Shown one piece after another: positions 47,394-60,282 of a DNA stretch of 64,000 bases. A program made the position numbers and the translations under genes. Origin of the DNA: Mycobacterium sp. MYCO198283. Its GTDB lineage: Bacteria > Actinomycetota > Actinomycetes > Mycobacteriales > Mycobacteriaceae. The notes below the pieces were generated by a model. That model was not told the origin of the DNA. It saw only the letters and a list, made by a program, of their open reading frames with translations, and did not search any database. The number at the start of each line of letters is the position of its first letter. The stretch's first letter is position 1. The DNA lies in NCBI RefSeq assembly GCF_021213805.1, contig NZ_JAJQJI010000008.1:62001-126000 (forward strand), written 5' to 3'.

Positions 47394-49136
47394 GTGATCA
47401 CCCGCATGTCCGAGCTGTTCCTGCGCACGCTGCGCGACGATCCCGCGGACGCCGAAGTGCCCAGCCACAAACTGCTCATCCGCGCCGGATATGTGCGTCC
47501 GATCGCGCCCGGGCTGTACAGCTGGCTGCCGCTGGGGCTGCGGGTGCTGCGCCGGATGGAGGCGGTGGTCCGCGAGGAGATGGCGGCGATCGGCGGGCAG
47601 GAGATCCTGTTCCCGGCGCTGCTGCCCCGCGCGCCGTACGAGACGACCAATCGCTGGACCGAGTACGGGGACAACCTGTTCCGGTTGCAGGACCGCCGTC
47701 GCAACGACTACCTGCTCGGACCGACGCACGAGGAGCTGTTCGCGCTGACGGTGAAGGGTGAGTACAGCTCCTACAAGGACTTCCCGCTGCGGCTCTACCA
47801 GATCCAGACGAAGTACCGCGACGAGGCGCGCCCCCGCGCCGGCATCCTGCGTGGCCGCGAGTTCGTCATGAAGGACTCCTACTCCTTCGACGTCGACGAG
47901 GACGGCCTGAAGGCTGCCTACGGCGCCCACCGCGAGGCCTATCAGCGGATCTTCGACCGGCTCGCGGTCCGGTACGTCATCGTGTCGGCGGTGTCGGGCG
48001 CGATGGGCGGCAGCGCGTCGGAGGAGTTCCTGGCCGAGAGCGAGATCGGCGAGGACACGTTCGTGCGCTGCCTGGAGTCGGGTTACGCGGCGAACGTCGA
48101 GGCGGTGCTCACCCGCGCACCCGTGGACCTGCCGGTCGACGGCCAGCCCGACCCGGTGGTGTACGACACCGGCGACACCCCGACCATCGCCACGCTCGTC
48201 GCGTGGGCCAACGGCGCCGGACTGGGCCGTGAGATCACCGCGGCCGACACGCTCAAGAACGTGCTGCTGAAGGTCCGGCAGCCGGGCGGAGACTGGGAGC
48301 TGCTCGCGATCGGGTTGCCCGGCGACCGGGAGGTCGACGACAAACGCCTGGGCGCGGCGCTCGAGCCGGCGGAGTACGCGCTGCTCGACGACGCGGACTT
48401 CGCGCGCCACCCGTTCCTGGTGAAGGGTTACATCGGTCCGAAGGCGCTGGCCGCCAACGGGGTTCGCTACCTGGTCGATCCGCGGGTGGTCACCGGCACC
48501 AGCTGGATCACCGGCGCCGACGAGCCCGGCCGCCACGTCGTCGGCCTGGTGGCGGGCCGCGACTTCACACCGGACGGCACGATCGAGGCCGCGGAGGTCC
48601 GCGACGGCGACCCGTCACCGGACGGCGCCGGCCCGCTGGTGAGCGCCCGCGGCATCGAGATCGGCCACATCTTCCAACTCGGCCGCAAGTACACCGACGC
48701 GTTCACGGTCGACGTGCTCGGGGAGGACGGGAAGCCGGTGCGGCTGACGATGGGGTCCTACGGTATCGGGGTGTCGCGGCTGGTGGCGGTGATCGCCGAG
48801 CAGCACCACGACGGGCTGGGGCTGCGGTGGCCGGCGGCCGTGTCCCCGTTCGGCGTGCACCTGGTGATCGCGAACAAGGACCCGGACGCCCGCCACGGTG
48901 CCGGCGAACTGGCCGGCGATCTCGACCGGCTGGGGATCGAGGTGCTGCTCGACGACCGGCAGGCCTCGCCGGGCGTGAAGTTCAAGGACGCGGAGCTGCT
49001 CGGGGTGCCGTGGATCGTCGTCGTCGGCCGCGGCTGGGCGAACGGCGTGGTGGAGCTGCGCAACCGCTTCACCGGTGACACGCAGGAGGTGGCGGTCGAC
49101 GGTGCGGCGGCACAAATCTCGTCGCTCGTCGGTTAG
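47394..49136 (+). CDS. proS: Prolyl-tRNA synthetase
   Basis: Class II aminoacyl-tRNA synthetase charging tRNA-Pro. The 580 residues start at GTG 47394 ([20 protein letters not shown]), essentially the M. tuberculosis N-terminus. Class II motif 2 region is [20 protein letters not shown], with [15 protein letters not shown] upstream and motif 3 in [20 protein letters not shown]. An editing (INS) domain lies between residues ~220 and 400, so this is the bacterial type. The anticodon-binding domain is C-terminal ([17 protein letters not shown]). The stop overlaps the stop of the convergent SMR gene. Confidence 0.97.
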   Translation: MITRMSELFLRTLRDDPADAEVPSHKLLIRAGYVRPIAPGLYSWLPLGLRVLRRMEAVVREEMAAIGGQEILFPALLPRAPYETTNRWTEYGDNLFRLQDRRRNDYLLGPTHEELFALTVKGEYSSYKDFPLRLYQIQTKYRDEARPRAGILRGREFVMKDSYSFDVDEDGLKAAYGAHREAYQRIFDRLAVRYVIVSAVSGAMGGSASEEFLAESEIGEDTFVRCLESGYAANVEAVLTRAPVDLPVDGQPDPVVYDTGDTPTIATLVAWANGAGLGREITAADTLKNVLLKVRQPGGDWELLAIGLPGDREVDDKRLGAALEPAEYALLDDADFARHPFLVKGYIGPKALAANGVRYLVDPRVVTGTSWITGADEPGRHVVGLVAGRDFTPDGTIEAAEVRDGDPSPDGAGPLVSARGIEIGHIFQLGRKYTDAFTVDVLGEDGKPVRLTMGSYGIGVSRLVAVIAEQHHDGLGLRWPAAVSPFGVHLVIANKDPDARHGAGELAGDLDRLGIEVLLDDRQASPGVKFKDAELLGVPWIVVVGRGWANGVVELRNRFTGDTQEVAVDGAAAQISSLVG

Positions 49137-49447
49137 TGCAGCACCTTGAGGCCGACGACGCACCCGACGATGCCCACCAGGAGCAGTAGCTTGGCGACCG
49201 ACACCGGTTCGTCGCCGGTGGCCATGGCGTACGCCACGGTGAGGGCGGCGCCGATGCCGACCCACACCGCATACGACGTGCCGACCGGCAGTTCACGCAT
49301 CGCGTAGGCCAGCCCGACCATGCTCAGCAGCACGGTGACCGCGAAGACGACGGTGGGCGCCGGTCGGGTGAGCCCCTCGGATCTGCCGAGCGCCGTCGCC
49401 CACACCGCTTCGAGTACTCCGGACAGGATGAGGACGAGCCACGCCAT
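49133..49447 (-). CDS. Small multidrug resistance family transporter, Gdx/SugE type
   Basis: A 104-residue, four-helix SMR protein. The essential Glu is in [20 protein letters not shown], and [20 protein letters not shown] matches the Gdx (guanidinium exporter) subgroup more than EmrE-type drug pumps. A single gene suggests a dual-topology homodimer. ATG 49447 has a good GGAGG Shine-Dalgarno. The upstream 63 nt show no guanidine riboswitch fold that I can recognise. The stop overlaps the proS stop by 4 bp. Confidence 0.87.
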   Translation of the reverse strand: MAWLVLILSGVLEAVWATALGRSEGLTRPAPTVVFAVTVLLSMVGLAYAMRELPVGTSYAVWVGIGAALTVAYAMATGDEPVSVAKLLLLVGIVGCVVGLKVLH

Positions 49448-49510
49448 GCCGACCTCCGTAGCAGCTGGTCCATATAACGCACCGTGACAGCGGCGCCGCC
49501 GGCGGGCAAC

Positions 49511-49530
49511 GCCCCGACGTCATTCGGGGC
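49511..49530 (-). terminator. Hairpin spanning the DUF4439 stop codon
   Basis: GCCCCGA / TCGGGGC, a perfect 7-bp stem with a 6-nt loop, contains the DUF4439 stop codon (49520-49522). It may terminate the two-gene minus-strand operon before the SMR gene. Confidence 0.45.
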
Positions 49531-49993
49531 CGCCCGGAAACGGCTCGGTGAGCGGCGGGGTCTGCAGCACCTGCCGCCACCGCGCGGCACGCACCGCGCA
49601 GCCGGTCAACGCCCCGACGGCGAAGCGCCGTTCCTCCGCTGAGCCGGCCTGTTCGACCACAGCCCGCCACGCCACCGCCGCGTCGTCCTCCATCCGCGTC
49701 GCCAGGCGTGCGGCGTCGGCGGGCCCGGCCACCCGGTCGGGAAGCTGGTAGCCCGCCGCGGCGACCGGGGCGGTCACGTCGCGGGCCGTCAACCGGCCGG
49801 TGGCGGCGTCGCGGAGCCTGCGGTGCTCACGCAGCGACGCCGAGACGAGGTGGTTGACGTCCGGCGCGCAGTGCGCCGAGACGACGCCGTAGCCGTAGAT
49901 GGTGGCGTGCTCGACGGCGACCGCGTCGGCGAGCGCGGCGTCGGCGGGGTCGTCGGGGCGGGCGGTGCTCGGTGGCGGCGCCGGAGACGTCAT
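49520..49993 (-). CDS. DUF4439 ferritin-like helical protein
   Basis: A 157-residue all-helical protein: [62 protein letters not shown] and a final helix. The Glu-x-x-His ([10 protein letters not shown]) and HRRLRD patterns recall ferritin-like bundles, the fold assigned to DUF4439 as I remember it. No metal site can be proved by eye. Start ATG 49993 overlaps the stop of the upstream lipoprotein-like gene, so the pair is coupled (Rv2844/Rv2843 arrangement). Confidence 0.8.
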   Translation of the reverse strand: MTSPAPPPSTARPDDPADAALADAVAVEHATIYGYGVVSAHCAPDVNHLVSASLREHRRLRDAATGRLTARDVTAPVAAAGYQLPDRVAGPADAARLATRMEDDAAVAWRAVVEQAGSAEERRFAVGALTGCAVRAARWRQVLQTPPLTEPFPGGPE

Positions 49994-50511
49994 GTGTCCT
50001 CCCCGAGGTCGAGGGGCACCGCGGCCGCGGCGGTGCAGCACGCCGAGATCGACGCCAGCAGGCCCGCACGGTAGCCGGTCTGCTCGGCCGCCAGGTCTGC
50101 GGCGCGCCGCGCCGACTCTTGCAGTGCCCGGCCGACGTCGCGCGCGGTCGGTGGTGGCGGCGGCGGACCCGTCGGCGACGGCGGCGGCGCCGCGGTGGTG
50201 CCGGGAAGGGCCGCGGTCGAGGTGTCGGTGGGCGCCGGGCGGCCGGCGGCGCGGGCGATCTCGACGGCGAGTGCGTGGGCGTGTTCGCGCCGCTGGGCGG
50301 CGATCACCGACAGCGCCGGCGTGAAGGGCGACGTCGGCGCGGCGGCGGCCCGCTCGGCCAGCGCGCGGTCCGCCTCGGCGCGGTCGAGCTGCTCCTGCAG
50401 GGCGTCGACGACCTCGGGCGGCGTCTCGGGGGCGCAGGCCGCCGCACTGCCCGCGGCCAGCACCGCCAGGGCGGCGAGCAGAGCGCTGCGCCGGCTGACC
50501 TCGAACCCCAT
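49990..50511 (-). CDS. Putative lipoprotein with Pro/Thr-rich linker (Rv2843-like)
   Basis: A 173-residue exported protein. ATG 50511 gives [20 protein letters not shown], a signal with an Arg pair, ending in a lipobox-like SAAAC at ~residue 25; ATG 50520 adds three residues. A charged helical segment ([18 protein letters not shown]) is followed by a Pro-rich stretch (residues ~105-130, many PPPP) and another helical region with two adjacent Cys (ISACCTAAA). No family of known function is recognised. It is translationally coupled to the DUF4439 gene and divergent from rimP. Confidence 0.75.
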   Translation of the reverse strand: MGFEVSRRSALLAALAVLAAGSAAACAPETPPEVVDALQEQLDRAEADRALAERAAAAPTSPFTPALSVIAAQRREHAHALAVEIARAAGRPAPTDTSTAALPGTTAAPPPSPTGPPPPPPTARDVGRALQESARRAADLAAEQTGYRAGLLASISACCTAAAAVPLDLGEDT

Positions 50512-50625
50512 GGCGGTCATCCTGCCATCGGTGGTTGCCGTCGCGGCGTATCGTGGAGTGCTGTTCTGCGCGCCTCCGGCCGCGAACACCTATCGGTCCG
50601 CACAACTTCAGATGAGGAGCTCGCC

Positions 50626-51159
50626 GTGGCGAAGGGTTCGCTCGGGTTGCCGTCGCAGGACGTGGTCATCCGGCTCCTCGGCGCGGAGTTCGCCCGTGCG
50701 GGATACGAGATCGAGGCGGTGACCGCCGACGACCGCCGGCGCCCACCCCGGCTCGCGATCGTCGTCGACGGCGACGAACCGCTGACCCTCGACACCGTCG
50801 CCCAGCTCTCCCAGACCGCGTCGCAGCTCCTCGACACGCTGCCCGGCCTCGACGGTGAGTACATCCTGGAAGTCAGCTCGCCGGGCGTCGACCGGCCGCT
50901 CACCGAGGCCAAGCACTTCCGCCGCGCCCGCGGCCGCAAGGCGGAGCTCACGCTCGCCGACGGCTCGACACTCACCGGGCGCATCGGCGAGCTGTCGGAG
51001 GGCGCGGTGCGAGTGGTCGTGCGCAGCGGCCGCGACTGGTCGGTGCGCGAGATCCCGCTCGCCGACATCACACAGGGCATCGTCGGAGTCGAGTTCGCCC
51101 CGCCCCATCCGCGGGAACTCGAGCTGGCGGGCCACGCCGGGAGGGAGGGAACGCCGTGA
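50626..51159 (+). CDS. rimP: Ribosome maturation factor RimP
   Basis: RimP assists 30S subunit maturation. From GTG 50626, with a GAGGAG Shine-Dalgarno, it has 177 residues. The N-terminal domain contains [20 protein letters not shown] and the conserved [20 protein letters not shown] motif; the C-terminal SH3-like domain follows ([19 protein letters not shown]). A long open frame upstream is not conserved. The stop overlaps the nusA start. This begins the rimP-nusA-ylxR-infB-rbfA translation/transcription operon. Confidence 0.95.
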   Translation: MAKGSLGLPSQDVVIRLLGAEFARAGYEIEAVTADDRRRPPRLAIVVDGDEPLTLDTVAQLSQTASQLLDTLPGLDGEYILEVSSPGVDRPLTEAKHFRRARGRKAELTLADGSTLTGRIGELSEGAVRVVVRSGRDWSVREIPLADITQGIVGVEFAPPHPRELELAGHAGREGTP

Positions 51160-52166
51160 ACATCGACATGGCTGCGCTGCACGCGATCGAGGCCGACAAG
51201 GGGATCTCGGTCGAGGTCGTCGTCGAGACCATCAAGTCCGCCCTGCTGACGGCGTACCGGCACACCGAGGGACACGAGGCCGACGCGCGGATCGACATCG
51301 ACCGCCGGACCGGCGTCGTCCGGGTGCTGGCGCGCGAGACCGACGCCGACGGCAACGTGATCACCGAGTGGGACGACACCCCCGAGGGGTTTGGCCGCAT
51401 CGCGGCGACCACCGCCCGGCAGGTGATCCTGCAGCGGCTGCGCGACGCCGAGAACGAGAAGCTCTACGGCGAGTTCGCGGCGCGCGAGGGTGACATCGTC
51501 GCCGGCGTCATCCAGCGCGACACCCGCCACAACGCGCGCGGCGACGTCGTCGTGCGCATCGGCAGCGAGACCAAGTTCTCCGAGGGCATCGTGCCATCGG
51601 CCGAGCAGGTGCCCGGCGAGAGCTACGAGCACGGCAACCGGCTGCGGTGTTACGTCATCGGCGTCACGCGCGGCATCCGGGAACCGCAGATCCGGCTCTC
51701 GCGGACCCATCCGAACCTCGTCCGCAAGCTGTTCTCCCTGGAGGTCCCCGAGATCGCCGACGGCTCGGTGGACATCGTCGCGGTCGCGCGGGAGGCGGGT
51801 CACCGGTCGAAGATCGCGGTCACCTCCCGGGTGCCCGGGCTGAACGCCAAGGGCGCCTGCATCGGCCCCATGGGGCAGCGCGTGCGCAACGTGATGAGCG
51901 AGCTGTCAGGCGAGAAGATCGACATCATCGACTACGACGAGGACCCGGCCCGCTTCGTCGCGAACGCGCTGTCGCCGGCGAAAGTGGTGTCGGTGCAGGT
52001 CATCGACGAGGCCGCGCGCGCCGCCCGGGTCGTCGTGCCCGACTTCCAGCTGTCGCTGGCCATCGGCAAGGAGGGCCAGAACGCGCGGCTGGCGGCTCGG
52101 CTGACCGGCTGGCGCATCGACATCCGCAGCGACGACGAGTCGCCCGCACCGGCGGGACGGAGCTGA
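51156..52166 (+). CDS. nusA: Transcription termination/antitermination factor NusA
   Basis: NusA binds RNA polymerase and nascent RNA to control pausing, termination and rRNA antitermination. The 336 residues from GTG 51156 contain the N-terminal polymerase-binding domain ([20 protein letters not shown]), an S1 domain ([20 protein letters not shown]) and two KH domains, with [20 protein letters not shown] and [19 protein letters not shown] as the GxxG loops. The acidic C-terminal repeats of E. coli NusA are absent, as usual in actinobacteria. The start overlaps the rimP stop. Confidence 0.97.
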   Translation: MNIDMAALHAIEADKGISVEVVVETIKSALLTAYRHTEGHEADARIDIDRRTGVVRVLARETDADGNVITEWDDTPEGFGRIAATTARQVILQRLRDAENEKLYGEFAAREGDIVAGVIQRDTRHNARGDVVVRIGSETKFSEGIVPSAEQVPGESYEHGNRLRCYVIGVTRGIREPQIRLSRTHPNLVRKLFSLEVPEIADGSVDIVAVAREAGHRSKIAVTSRVPGLNAKGACIGPMGQRVRNVMSELSGEKIDIIDYDEDPARFVANALSPAKVVSVQVIDEAARAARVVVPDFQLSLAIGKEGQNARLAARLTGWRIDIRSDDESPAPAGRS

Positions 52167-52214
52167 TCGGCCGCCGGTGGTGCTCGCGCGCCGCGGGTGA
52201 CGGTAGACTGAACC

Positions 52215-52574
52215 GTGATCCAGCGCGAGACTCCGTCACCAGCGCGTTTCCGCCCCGACAGTTTGGTCGGACCGGTGCGGACATGCATTGGCTGTCGTAG
52301 GCGAGAGCTGGCCGTCGGACTGATCCGGGTGGTGGCTGCACCGGACGGCAGCGGTGGTCACACCGTCGTCGTCGACGCAGCGGGTAACCTTCCCGGGCGG
52401 GGCGCCTGGTTGCATGCCGACCAGCAGTGCCTGCAGGCAGCGATCCGGCGGCGGGCCTTCGCACGAGCGTTGCGGATCACCGGTTCACCGGACACCTCCG
52501 CGGTGGTCGACCACTTCACGACGGGTGAGGCGGCAGTCCGGCGCGGCAACGAGGAACAGGTAGCGAAAACATGA
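52215..52574 (+). CDS. YlxR-family RNA-binding protein
   Basis: A 119-residue protein of the YlxR family found between nusA and infB in many bacteria. The signature is [40 protein letters not shown] with [10 protein letters not shown] completes the conserved core. GTG 52215 is five bases after TAGACT (52204-52209), suggesting an additional leaderless promoter inside the operon. The first ~18 residues and the last ~25 are less conserved. The biochemical role is not settled; RNA binding is suggested by the basic patch. Confidence 0.87.
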   Translation: MIQRETPSPARFRPDSLVGPVRTCIGCRRRELAVGLIRVVAAPDGSGGHTVVVDAAGNLPGRGAWLHADQQCLQAAIRRRAFARALRITGSPDTSAVVDHFTTGEAAVRRGNEEQVAKT

Positions 52575-52663
52575 GCACACCGTGAAGTCCCGATGACCAT
52601 GCGTCATAGCTAACCCGAGGCGCGGCGCCTACCACCGCTGTCGCCTCCAGATCAGGAGATGTA

Positions 52664-55441
52664 GTGGCAGGTAAGGCTCGCGTGCACGAGTTGGCAAAGG
52701 AACTCGGTGTCACCAGCAAGGAATTGCTCGCCAAGCTGAAAGAGCAGGGCGAGTTCGTCAAATCCGCGTCGTCGACCGTCGAGGCCCCCGTGGCCCGGCG
52801 GCTGCGCGAATCGTTCGGCAGCACCCCGTCGGCCGCCTCCGGCGGCAACCCCCAGTCGGCCGCCTCCGGCGGCAACGGCCGGGCCGCCGCCGCGACCAGC
52901 GGTGCGACCGCGCCGCCGGCCCAGGGCGGCGGGGTGGCCACCGCGCCACCCAAGCCGTCGGGCCCCAAGCCCGCGCCGCCGGCGAGGTCGGTTCCCGCGC
53001 CGCCACCGGCTGCCGCAGCTCCGGCACCGCCCGCCCCGCCCGTCGCACCCGCAGCGCCGTCGGCGCCGGCCGCCGCGGAGCGCCCCACCCCGGCTCCCGC
53101 GCCCGGCGACGCCGCCCGCCCCGGCCCGACGCCGGGCCCGCGTCCTGGTCCGGCGCCCAAGCCGGCCGCCCGCACGCCGCGCGTCGGCAACAACCCGTTC
53201 TCCTCGGCGCAGCCCGTCGACCGGCCCATCCCGCGGCCGGTGCCGCGACCGGGCGCGCCGCGTCCCGGCGGCGGTCCGCGACCGTCTCCCGGCAACATGC
53301 CGCCGCGTCCGGCGGGCGGCGCTCCCGGTCGCCCGGGACCGCGTCCCGGCCCGCGCCCCGGCGGCGGGCCCCGGCCCGGTCCCGGCCAGGGCGGTCGCCC
53401 CGCCGGTGCCGGTGGTGGCGGCGGCTACCGCGGTGGTGGCGCCGGTGCCGGTGCAGGCGGTGCGGCTGCCGGAGGGTTCAGAGGCCGTCCCGGCGGCGGT
53501 GGCCGGCCCGGCCAGCGCGGCGGTGCGGCCGGCGCCTTCGGCCGTCCCGGCGGCGCCCCGAAGCGCGGTCGCAAGTCGAAGCGGGCGAAACGCGCCGAAT
53601 ACGAGAACATGCAGGCGCCGGTCGTCGGCGGGGTGCGGTTGCCGCACGGCAACGGCGAGACCATCCGGCTGGCCCGCGGTGCGTCGCTGTCCGACTTCGC
53701 CGAGAAGATCAACGCCAACCCGGCCTCGCTGGTGCAGGCGCTGTTCAACCTCGGTGAGATGGTCACCGCGACGCAGTCGGTGAACGACGAGACCCTCGAG
53801 CTGCTGGGCAGCGAGATGAACTACGTCGTGCAGGTCGTGTCCCCGGAGGACGAGGACCGCGAGCTGCTCGAGTCGTTCGACCTCACCTACGGCGAGGACG
53901 AGGGCGGCGAGGAGGACCTCGAGATCCGGCCGCCGGTCGTCACCGTCATGGGTCACGTCGACCACGGCAAGACCCGGCTGCTGGACACCATCCGGCAGGC
54001 CAACGTCCGCGAGGGCGAGGCCGGCGGCATCACCCAGCACATCGGCGCCTACCAGGTGGCCGTCGACCACGACGGCACCGAGCGGCTCATCACCTTCATC
54101 GACACCCCGGGCCACGAGGCGTTCACCGCCATGCGTGCCCGCGGCGCGAAGGCCACCGACATCGCGATCCTGGTGGTGGCCGCCGACGACGGCGTCATGC
54201 CGCAGACGGTCGAGGCCATCAACCACGCGCAGGCCGCCGACGTGCCGATCGTGGTGGCGGTCAACAAGATCGACAAGGAAGGCGCCGATCCGCAGCGGAT
54301 CCGGGCGCAGCTCACCGAGTACGGCCTGGTGGCGGAGGACTTCGGTGGCGACACCATGTTCGTCGACATCTCGGCCAAGCAGGGCACCAACATCGATCAG
54401 CTGCTCGAGGCCGTGCTGCTGACCGCCGACGCCGCACTGGACCTGCGGGCGAACCCCGACATGGAGGCCCAGGGTGTGGCGATCGAGGCGCACCTCGACC
54501 GCGGCCGCGGCCCGGTGGCGACCGTGCTGATCCAACGCGGCACGCTGCGGGTGGGCGACTCGATCGTCGCGGGTGACGCCTACGGCCGGGTGCGCCGCAT
54601 GGTCGACGAGCACGGCAACGACGTCGAGGCGGCCACGCCGTCGCGACCGGTGCAGGTCATCGGGTTCACGTCGGTGCCCGGCGCCGGGGACAACCTGCTG
54701 GTGGTCGACGAGGACCGCATCGCCCGGCAGATCGCCGACCGGCGCAGCGCGCGCAAGCGCAACGCGCTGGCCGCCCGCAGCCGCAAGCGCATCAGCCTCG
54801 AGGACCTGGATTCGGCGCTGAAGGAGACCAGCCAGCTGAACCTGATCCTCAAGGGCGACAACGCCGGCACGGTCGAGGCGCTGGAGGAGGCCCTGCTCGG
54901 CATCCAGGTCGACGACGAGGTGGAACTGCGCGTCATCGACCGCGGCGTCGGCGGTGTCACCGAGACCAACGTCAACCTGGCGTCGGCGTCGGACGCGATC
55001 ATCATCGGGTTCAACGTCCGAGCCGAGGGCAAGGCCACCGAGCTGGCCAACCGCGAAGGTGTGGAGATCCGGTACTACTCGGTGATCTACCAGGCGATCG
55101 ACGAGATCGAGAGCGCGCTCAAGGGCATGCTCAAGCCGATCTACGAGGAGCGCGAGCTCGGCCGCGCCGAGATCCGCGCCATCTTCCGGTCGTCGAAGGT
55201 CGGCAACATCGCCGGCTGCCTGGTCCAGTCCGGCATCATGCGGCGCAACGCGAAGGCCCGGTTGCTGCGCGACAACGTCGTGGTGGCCGAGAACCTCACC
55301 GTGTCGTCGCTCAAGCGGGAGAAGGACGACGCCACCGAGGTCAGAGAAGGTTACGAGTGCGGTCTGACGCTGACCTACTCGGACATCAAAGAGGGCGACG
55401 TCATCGAGACCTACGAACTCGTGGAGAAGGCGAGGACGTAG
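52664..55441 (+). CDS. infB: Translation initiation factor IF-2
   Basis: IF-2 places initiator tRNA on the ribosome. The start is GTG 52664 with an AGGAGA Shine-Dalgarno; 925 residues. Residues 1-50 are the N-terminal IF2N-like helix bundle ([20 protein letters not shown]). Residues ~55-310 are a long Pro/Gly/Ala/Arg-rich linker. The GTPase domain has [28 protein letters not shown] and [10 protein letters not shown]-terminal domains end [19 protein letters not shown]. Internal GTG/ATG codons could give shorter isoforms, as known in E. coli. The 89 nt before it hold no gene. Confidence 0.97.
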   Translation: MAGKARVHELAKELGVTSKELLAKLKEQGEFVKSASSTVEAPVARRLRESFGSTPSAASGGNPQSAASGGNGRAAAATSGATAPPAQGGGVATAPPKPSGPKPAPPARSVPAPPPAAAAPAPPAPPVAPAAPSAPAAAERPTPAPAPGDAARPGPTPGPRPGPAPKPAARTPRVGNNPFSSAQPVDRPIPRPVPRPGAPRPGGGPRPSPGNMPPRPAGGAPGRPGPRPGPRPGGGPRPGPGQGGRPAGAGGGGGYRGGGAGAGAGGAAAGGFRGRPGGGGRPGQRGGAAGAFGRPGGAPKRGRKSKRAKRAEYENMQAPVVGGVRLPHGNGETIRLARGASLSDFAEKINANPASLVQALFNLGEMVTATQSVNDETLELLGSEMNYVVQVVSPEDEDRELLESFDLTYGEDEGGEEDLEIRPPVVTVMGHVDHGKTRLLDTIRQANVREGEAGGITQHIGAYQVAVDHDGTERLITFIDTPGHEAFTAMRARGAKATDIAILVVAADDGVMPQTVEAINHAQAADVPIVVAVNKIDKEGADPQRIRAQLTEYGLVAEDFGGDTMFVDISAKQGTNIDQLLEAVLLTADAALDLRANPDMEAQGVAIEAHLDRGRGPVATVLIQRGTLRVGDSIVAGDAYGRVRRMVDEHGNDVEAATPSRPVQVIGFTSVPGAGDNLLVVDEDRIARQIADRRSARKRNALAARSRKRISLEDLDSALKETSQLNLILKGDNAGTVEALEEALLGIQVDDEVELRVIDRGVGGVTETNVNLASASDAIIIGFNVRAEGKATELANREGVEIRYYSVIYQAIDEIESALKGMLKPIYEERELGRAEIRAIFRSSKVGNIAGCLVQSGIMRRNAKARLLRDNVVVAENLTVSSLKREKDDATEVREGYECGLTLTYSDIKEGDVIETYELVEKART

Positions 55442-55472
55442 CTGATGACCGAGCGCTTGCGCGAGGAGTGTC

Positions 55473-58249
<2,777 letters not shown>

Positions 58250-58252
58250 CCG

Positions 58253-58621
58253 TCAGTAGTTCATCAGCCGCTCGGCGAGGTTGACGCCCACGGTGGTGGT
58301 ACCCAGCGTGATCGCCGTCCCCAGCACCGGGCAGAGCCACATCAGCGGCAGGCGTCGCACGTAGCACAGGGCCATGCCACCGACAGCCACCCCGAGGGCG
58401 ACCGCCATGCCGCCGTAGGCGACCGCGTATCCGGCGGTGAGGTATCCGGTGGGGCAGTCCGGCCCGCAGCTGTCGGTGGCCATCACCCACATCGGCGACC
58501 AGATCACGATGAGCATCGTGAGCGCGAGCTGCAGGCACAGCACGAGCGCCGAGACGACGATGTCGGCGGTGGGGTGTGGGCGCTTGCGCGCCATCGGAAA
58601 CGGGATCGGCGAATAGGCCAC
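58253..58621 (-). CDS. Hypothetical four-helix membrane protein
   Basis: A 122-residue protein with four predicted membrane helices (VVSALVLCLQLALTMLIVIW, AGYAVAYGGMAVALGVAVGG and two more), and an external loop with paired Cys (DSCGPDCPTGYL). GTG 58621 follows TACGGT (58628-58633, minus strand) by six bases, so it is leaderless; this fits better than the longer open frame. A perfect 8-8-8 inverted repeat lies over the promoter. It is not a family I can name. It is convergent with dinF, three bases between stops. Confidence 0.7.
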   Translation of the reverse strand: MAYSPIPFPMARKRPHPTADIVVSALVLCLQLALTMLIVIWSPMWVMATDSCGPDCPTGYLTAGYAVAYGGMAVALGVAVGGMALCYVRRLPLMWLCPVLGTAITLGTTTVGVNLAERLMNY

Positions 58622-58645
58622 GTGCTCACCGTAAGCCGTGAGCAC
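58622..58645. promoter_or_regulatory. Inverted repeat GTGCTCAC-N8-GTGAGCAC over the promoter
   Basis: The two 8-bp arms are exact complements and flank the TACGGT -10 box of the minus-strand membrane protein gene. Position and symmetry suit an operator for a dimeric repressor. Confidence 0.6.
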
Positions 58646-58651
58646 TGCCGG

Positions 58652-59410
58652 TCAGCGCACTTGTTGGCGGCCCCGCTGCAGCACCGCGTCGCGGTTGGCG
58701 GCGATGTCGGTGCCGGTGGCGCCGTACTCACGCGCCGATTGGGCCTCGATCCACAGCCCGGCGTCGGTCTGCGCGGCGTCGATGCGGTGATACGACGCCA
58801 GCAGCGCGCGGACCGCGGCCTGGTTGTTGCCGACGATCGCCGCCGCCACCTCCCGGGCCCGCGGGAGCAGCTGGTCGTGCGGCACCACCTCGGTGACCAG
58901 CCCGGCGCGCAGCGCGTCGGCCGCGGACAGGTAGTCGCCGGTGAGGCTCATCCGCCGGGCGAGCCCGACGCCCACCTTCTGCGGCAGCCGCACCGACAGT
59001 CCCCAGGTCGGCAGCAGGCCGACCCGGGCGTGGGTGTCGGCGAACCGGGCCTGCTCGGAGGCGATGAGGATGTCGCAGTAGAGCGCCACTTCCAGCCCGC
59101 CGGTAACCGCTGCGCCGTTGATGGCGCCGACCACGGGCTTGGTCATCGGCGGCCACTTCGGGGAGATGTCCGGCAGCGCGGCGCTGTCACCGAGTTCCTT
59201 GAGGTCGAGCCCGGCGCAGAACACGGGGTCGCTACCGGTGACGATGACGACGTCGACGTCCTCGTCGGCCTGGGCGTCGCGCAGGGCGCCGAAGAACCGT
59301 TCGCGCAGTGCGGCCGACAGCGCGTTGCGCGATTGCGGGCGGTTCAGGGTGAGGGTCCGCACCCGGTCCTCGGTGGAGATCAGCAGCAGGTCGGCGGCGT
59401 CATCGGTCAT
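58652..59410 (-). CDS. echA16: Enoyl-CoA hydratase/isomerase family protein
   Basis: A 252-residue crotonase-fold protein, near the length of EchA16 (Rv2831). TLTLNRPQSRNALSAALRER is the N-terminal crotonase motif; oxyanion-hole regions are PVFCAGLDLKELGD and AINGAAVTGGLEVALYCDIL. The first catalytic Glu position of hydratases may correspond to the Glu in GGLEVALYCD; a second is not obvious, so hydratase activity is unproven. ATG 59410 is six bases after TACGGT on the minus strand (leaderless). Divergent from the DUF2277 gene. Confidence 0.9.
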   Translation of the reverse strand: MTDDAADLLLISTEDRVRTLTLNRPQSRNALSAALRERFFGALRDAQADEDVDVVIVTGSDPVFCAGLDLKELGDSAALPDISPKWPPMTKPVVGAINGAAVTGGLEVALYCDILIASEQARFADTHARVGLLPTWGLSVRLPQKVGVGLARRMSLTGDYLSAADALRAGLVTEVVPHDQLLPRAREVAAAIVGNNQAAVRALLASYHRIDAAQTDAGLWIEAQSAREYGATGTDIAANRDAVLQRGRQQVR

Positions 59411-59455
59411 GGCTTCACCGTATCGGCCCGCCCGGCGCGGCCTATCGTGGGAGGC
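59411..59455. promoter_or_regulatory. Compact divergent promoter (echA16 / DUF2277)
   Basis: In 45 bp there are two outward-facing -10 boxes: TACGGT on the minus strand (59417-59422), six bases before ATG 59410, and TATCGT on the plus strand (59443-59448), seven bases before ATG 59456. Both predict leaderless mRNAs. Confidence 0.5.
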
Positions 59456-59728
59456 ATGTGCCGGAACATCACCGAGCTGCGGGGACTGGAACCGGCCGCC
59501 ACCGACGCCGAGATCGAGGCGGCCGCCCGACAGTACGTCCGCAAGGTCAGCGGGCTCACCCGCCCGACGCCCGCCACCGCCGATGCGTTCGAGGCCGCCG
59601 TCGCCGAGGTCACCGCCACCACGACGCGGCTGCTGCGCTCGTTGCCGCCGCGTCGCCAGCCACCCAGGACGGTGCCGCCGCTGCGCCGGCCGGAGGTGCA
59701 GGCCCGCCTCGCCGCACGCCGGGCGTGA
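59456..59728 (+). CDS. DUF2277 small protein
   Basis: A 90-residue protein starting MCRNITELRGLEPAATDAEI, the pattern of DUF2277. A helical core (AARQYVRKVSGLTRPTPATA, then AFEAAVAEVTATTTRLLRSL) is followed by a Pro/Arg-rich tail. The conserved MCRNI start and a single Cys are notable. Function unknown. Its stop overlaps the start of the next gene, so the two are coupled. Confidence 0.82.
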   Translation: MCRNITELRGLEPAATDAEIEAAARQYVRKVSGLTRPTPATADAFEAAVAEVTATTTRLLRSLPPRRQPPRTVPPLRRPEVQARLAARRA

Positions 59729-60282
59729 CCACCGCTGCACTCAAGGAGTGGAGCGCGGTCGTTGCGGCGCTGCTCGACGGTCGGCAGACGGTGCTGCTGC
59801 GCAAGGGCGGCATCGGTGAGAAGCGCTTCACGCTGCGCGCCGAGCGGTTCCTGCTCTTCCCGACCGTCGCCCACAGCCATGCCGAGCGAGTGCGGCCGGA
59901 GCACCGCGACCTGCTCGCCGCTGCCGCGGCCGACAGCACCGAGCACCGGCTGGTGATTCGGGCGGCGGCCCGCGTCGTCGCCGCCGTGGCGGTCGAACGC
60001 CCCGACGGGCTGGCGACGATCGAGGACACCCACATCTGGACGGCGGCGTCCGTGCGGGCCGACCGGCTCGATTTCCGGCCCAAGCACCGGCTTGCCGCGC
60101 TGGTGGTACAGGCCTATCGGCTGACCGAACCGGTCACGCTTGCAAGGCACCCCGGCTACGGCGGCTGCACCAGCTGGGTGGAGCTGCCGGTGGATTGCGC
60201 GCCCGGCACCGCGGTGCACGATGAGGAGACGTTGCTCGCCGTCGCGGGCCGGGTCCGCGAGGCGGTCGGTCAGAACACGTAG
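59725..60282 (+). CDS. DUF1802 family protein
   Basis: A 185-residue protein from GTG 59725, overlapping the DUF2277 stop by 4 bp. LKEWSAVVAALLDGRQTVLL with RKGGIGEKRF at the N-terminus and FLLFPTVAHSHAERVRPEH fit DUF1802, a family of unknown function. No signal peptide or membrane helix. The 3' end overlaps the convergent DUF3558-like gene by 13 bp. Confidence 0.8.
   Translation: MTTAALKEWSAVVAALLDGRQTVLLRKGGIGEKRFTLRAERFLLFPTVAHSHAERVRPEHRDLLAAAAADSTEHRLVIRAAARVVAAVAVERPDGLATIEDTHIWTAASVRADRLDFRPKHRLAALVVQAYRLTEPVTLARHPGYGGCTSWVELPVDCAPGTAVHDEETLLAVAGRVREAVGQNT

Noticed and set aside
49448..49519. Guanidine-II riboswitch upstream of the SMR gene
   Set aside because: The only stable hairpin spans the DUF4439 stop codon and has the wrong loop; the paired ACGR-loop hairpins are not present.
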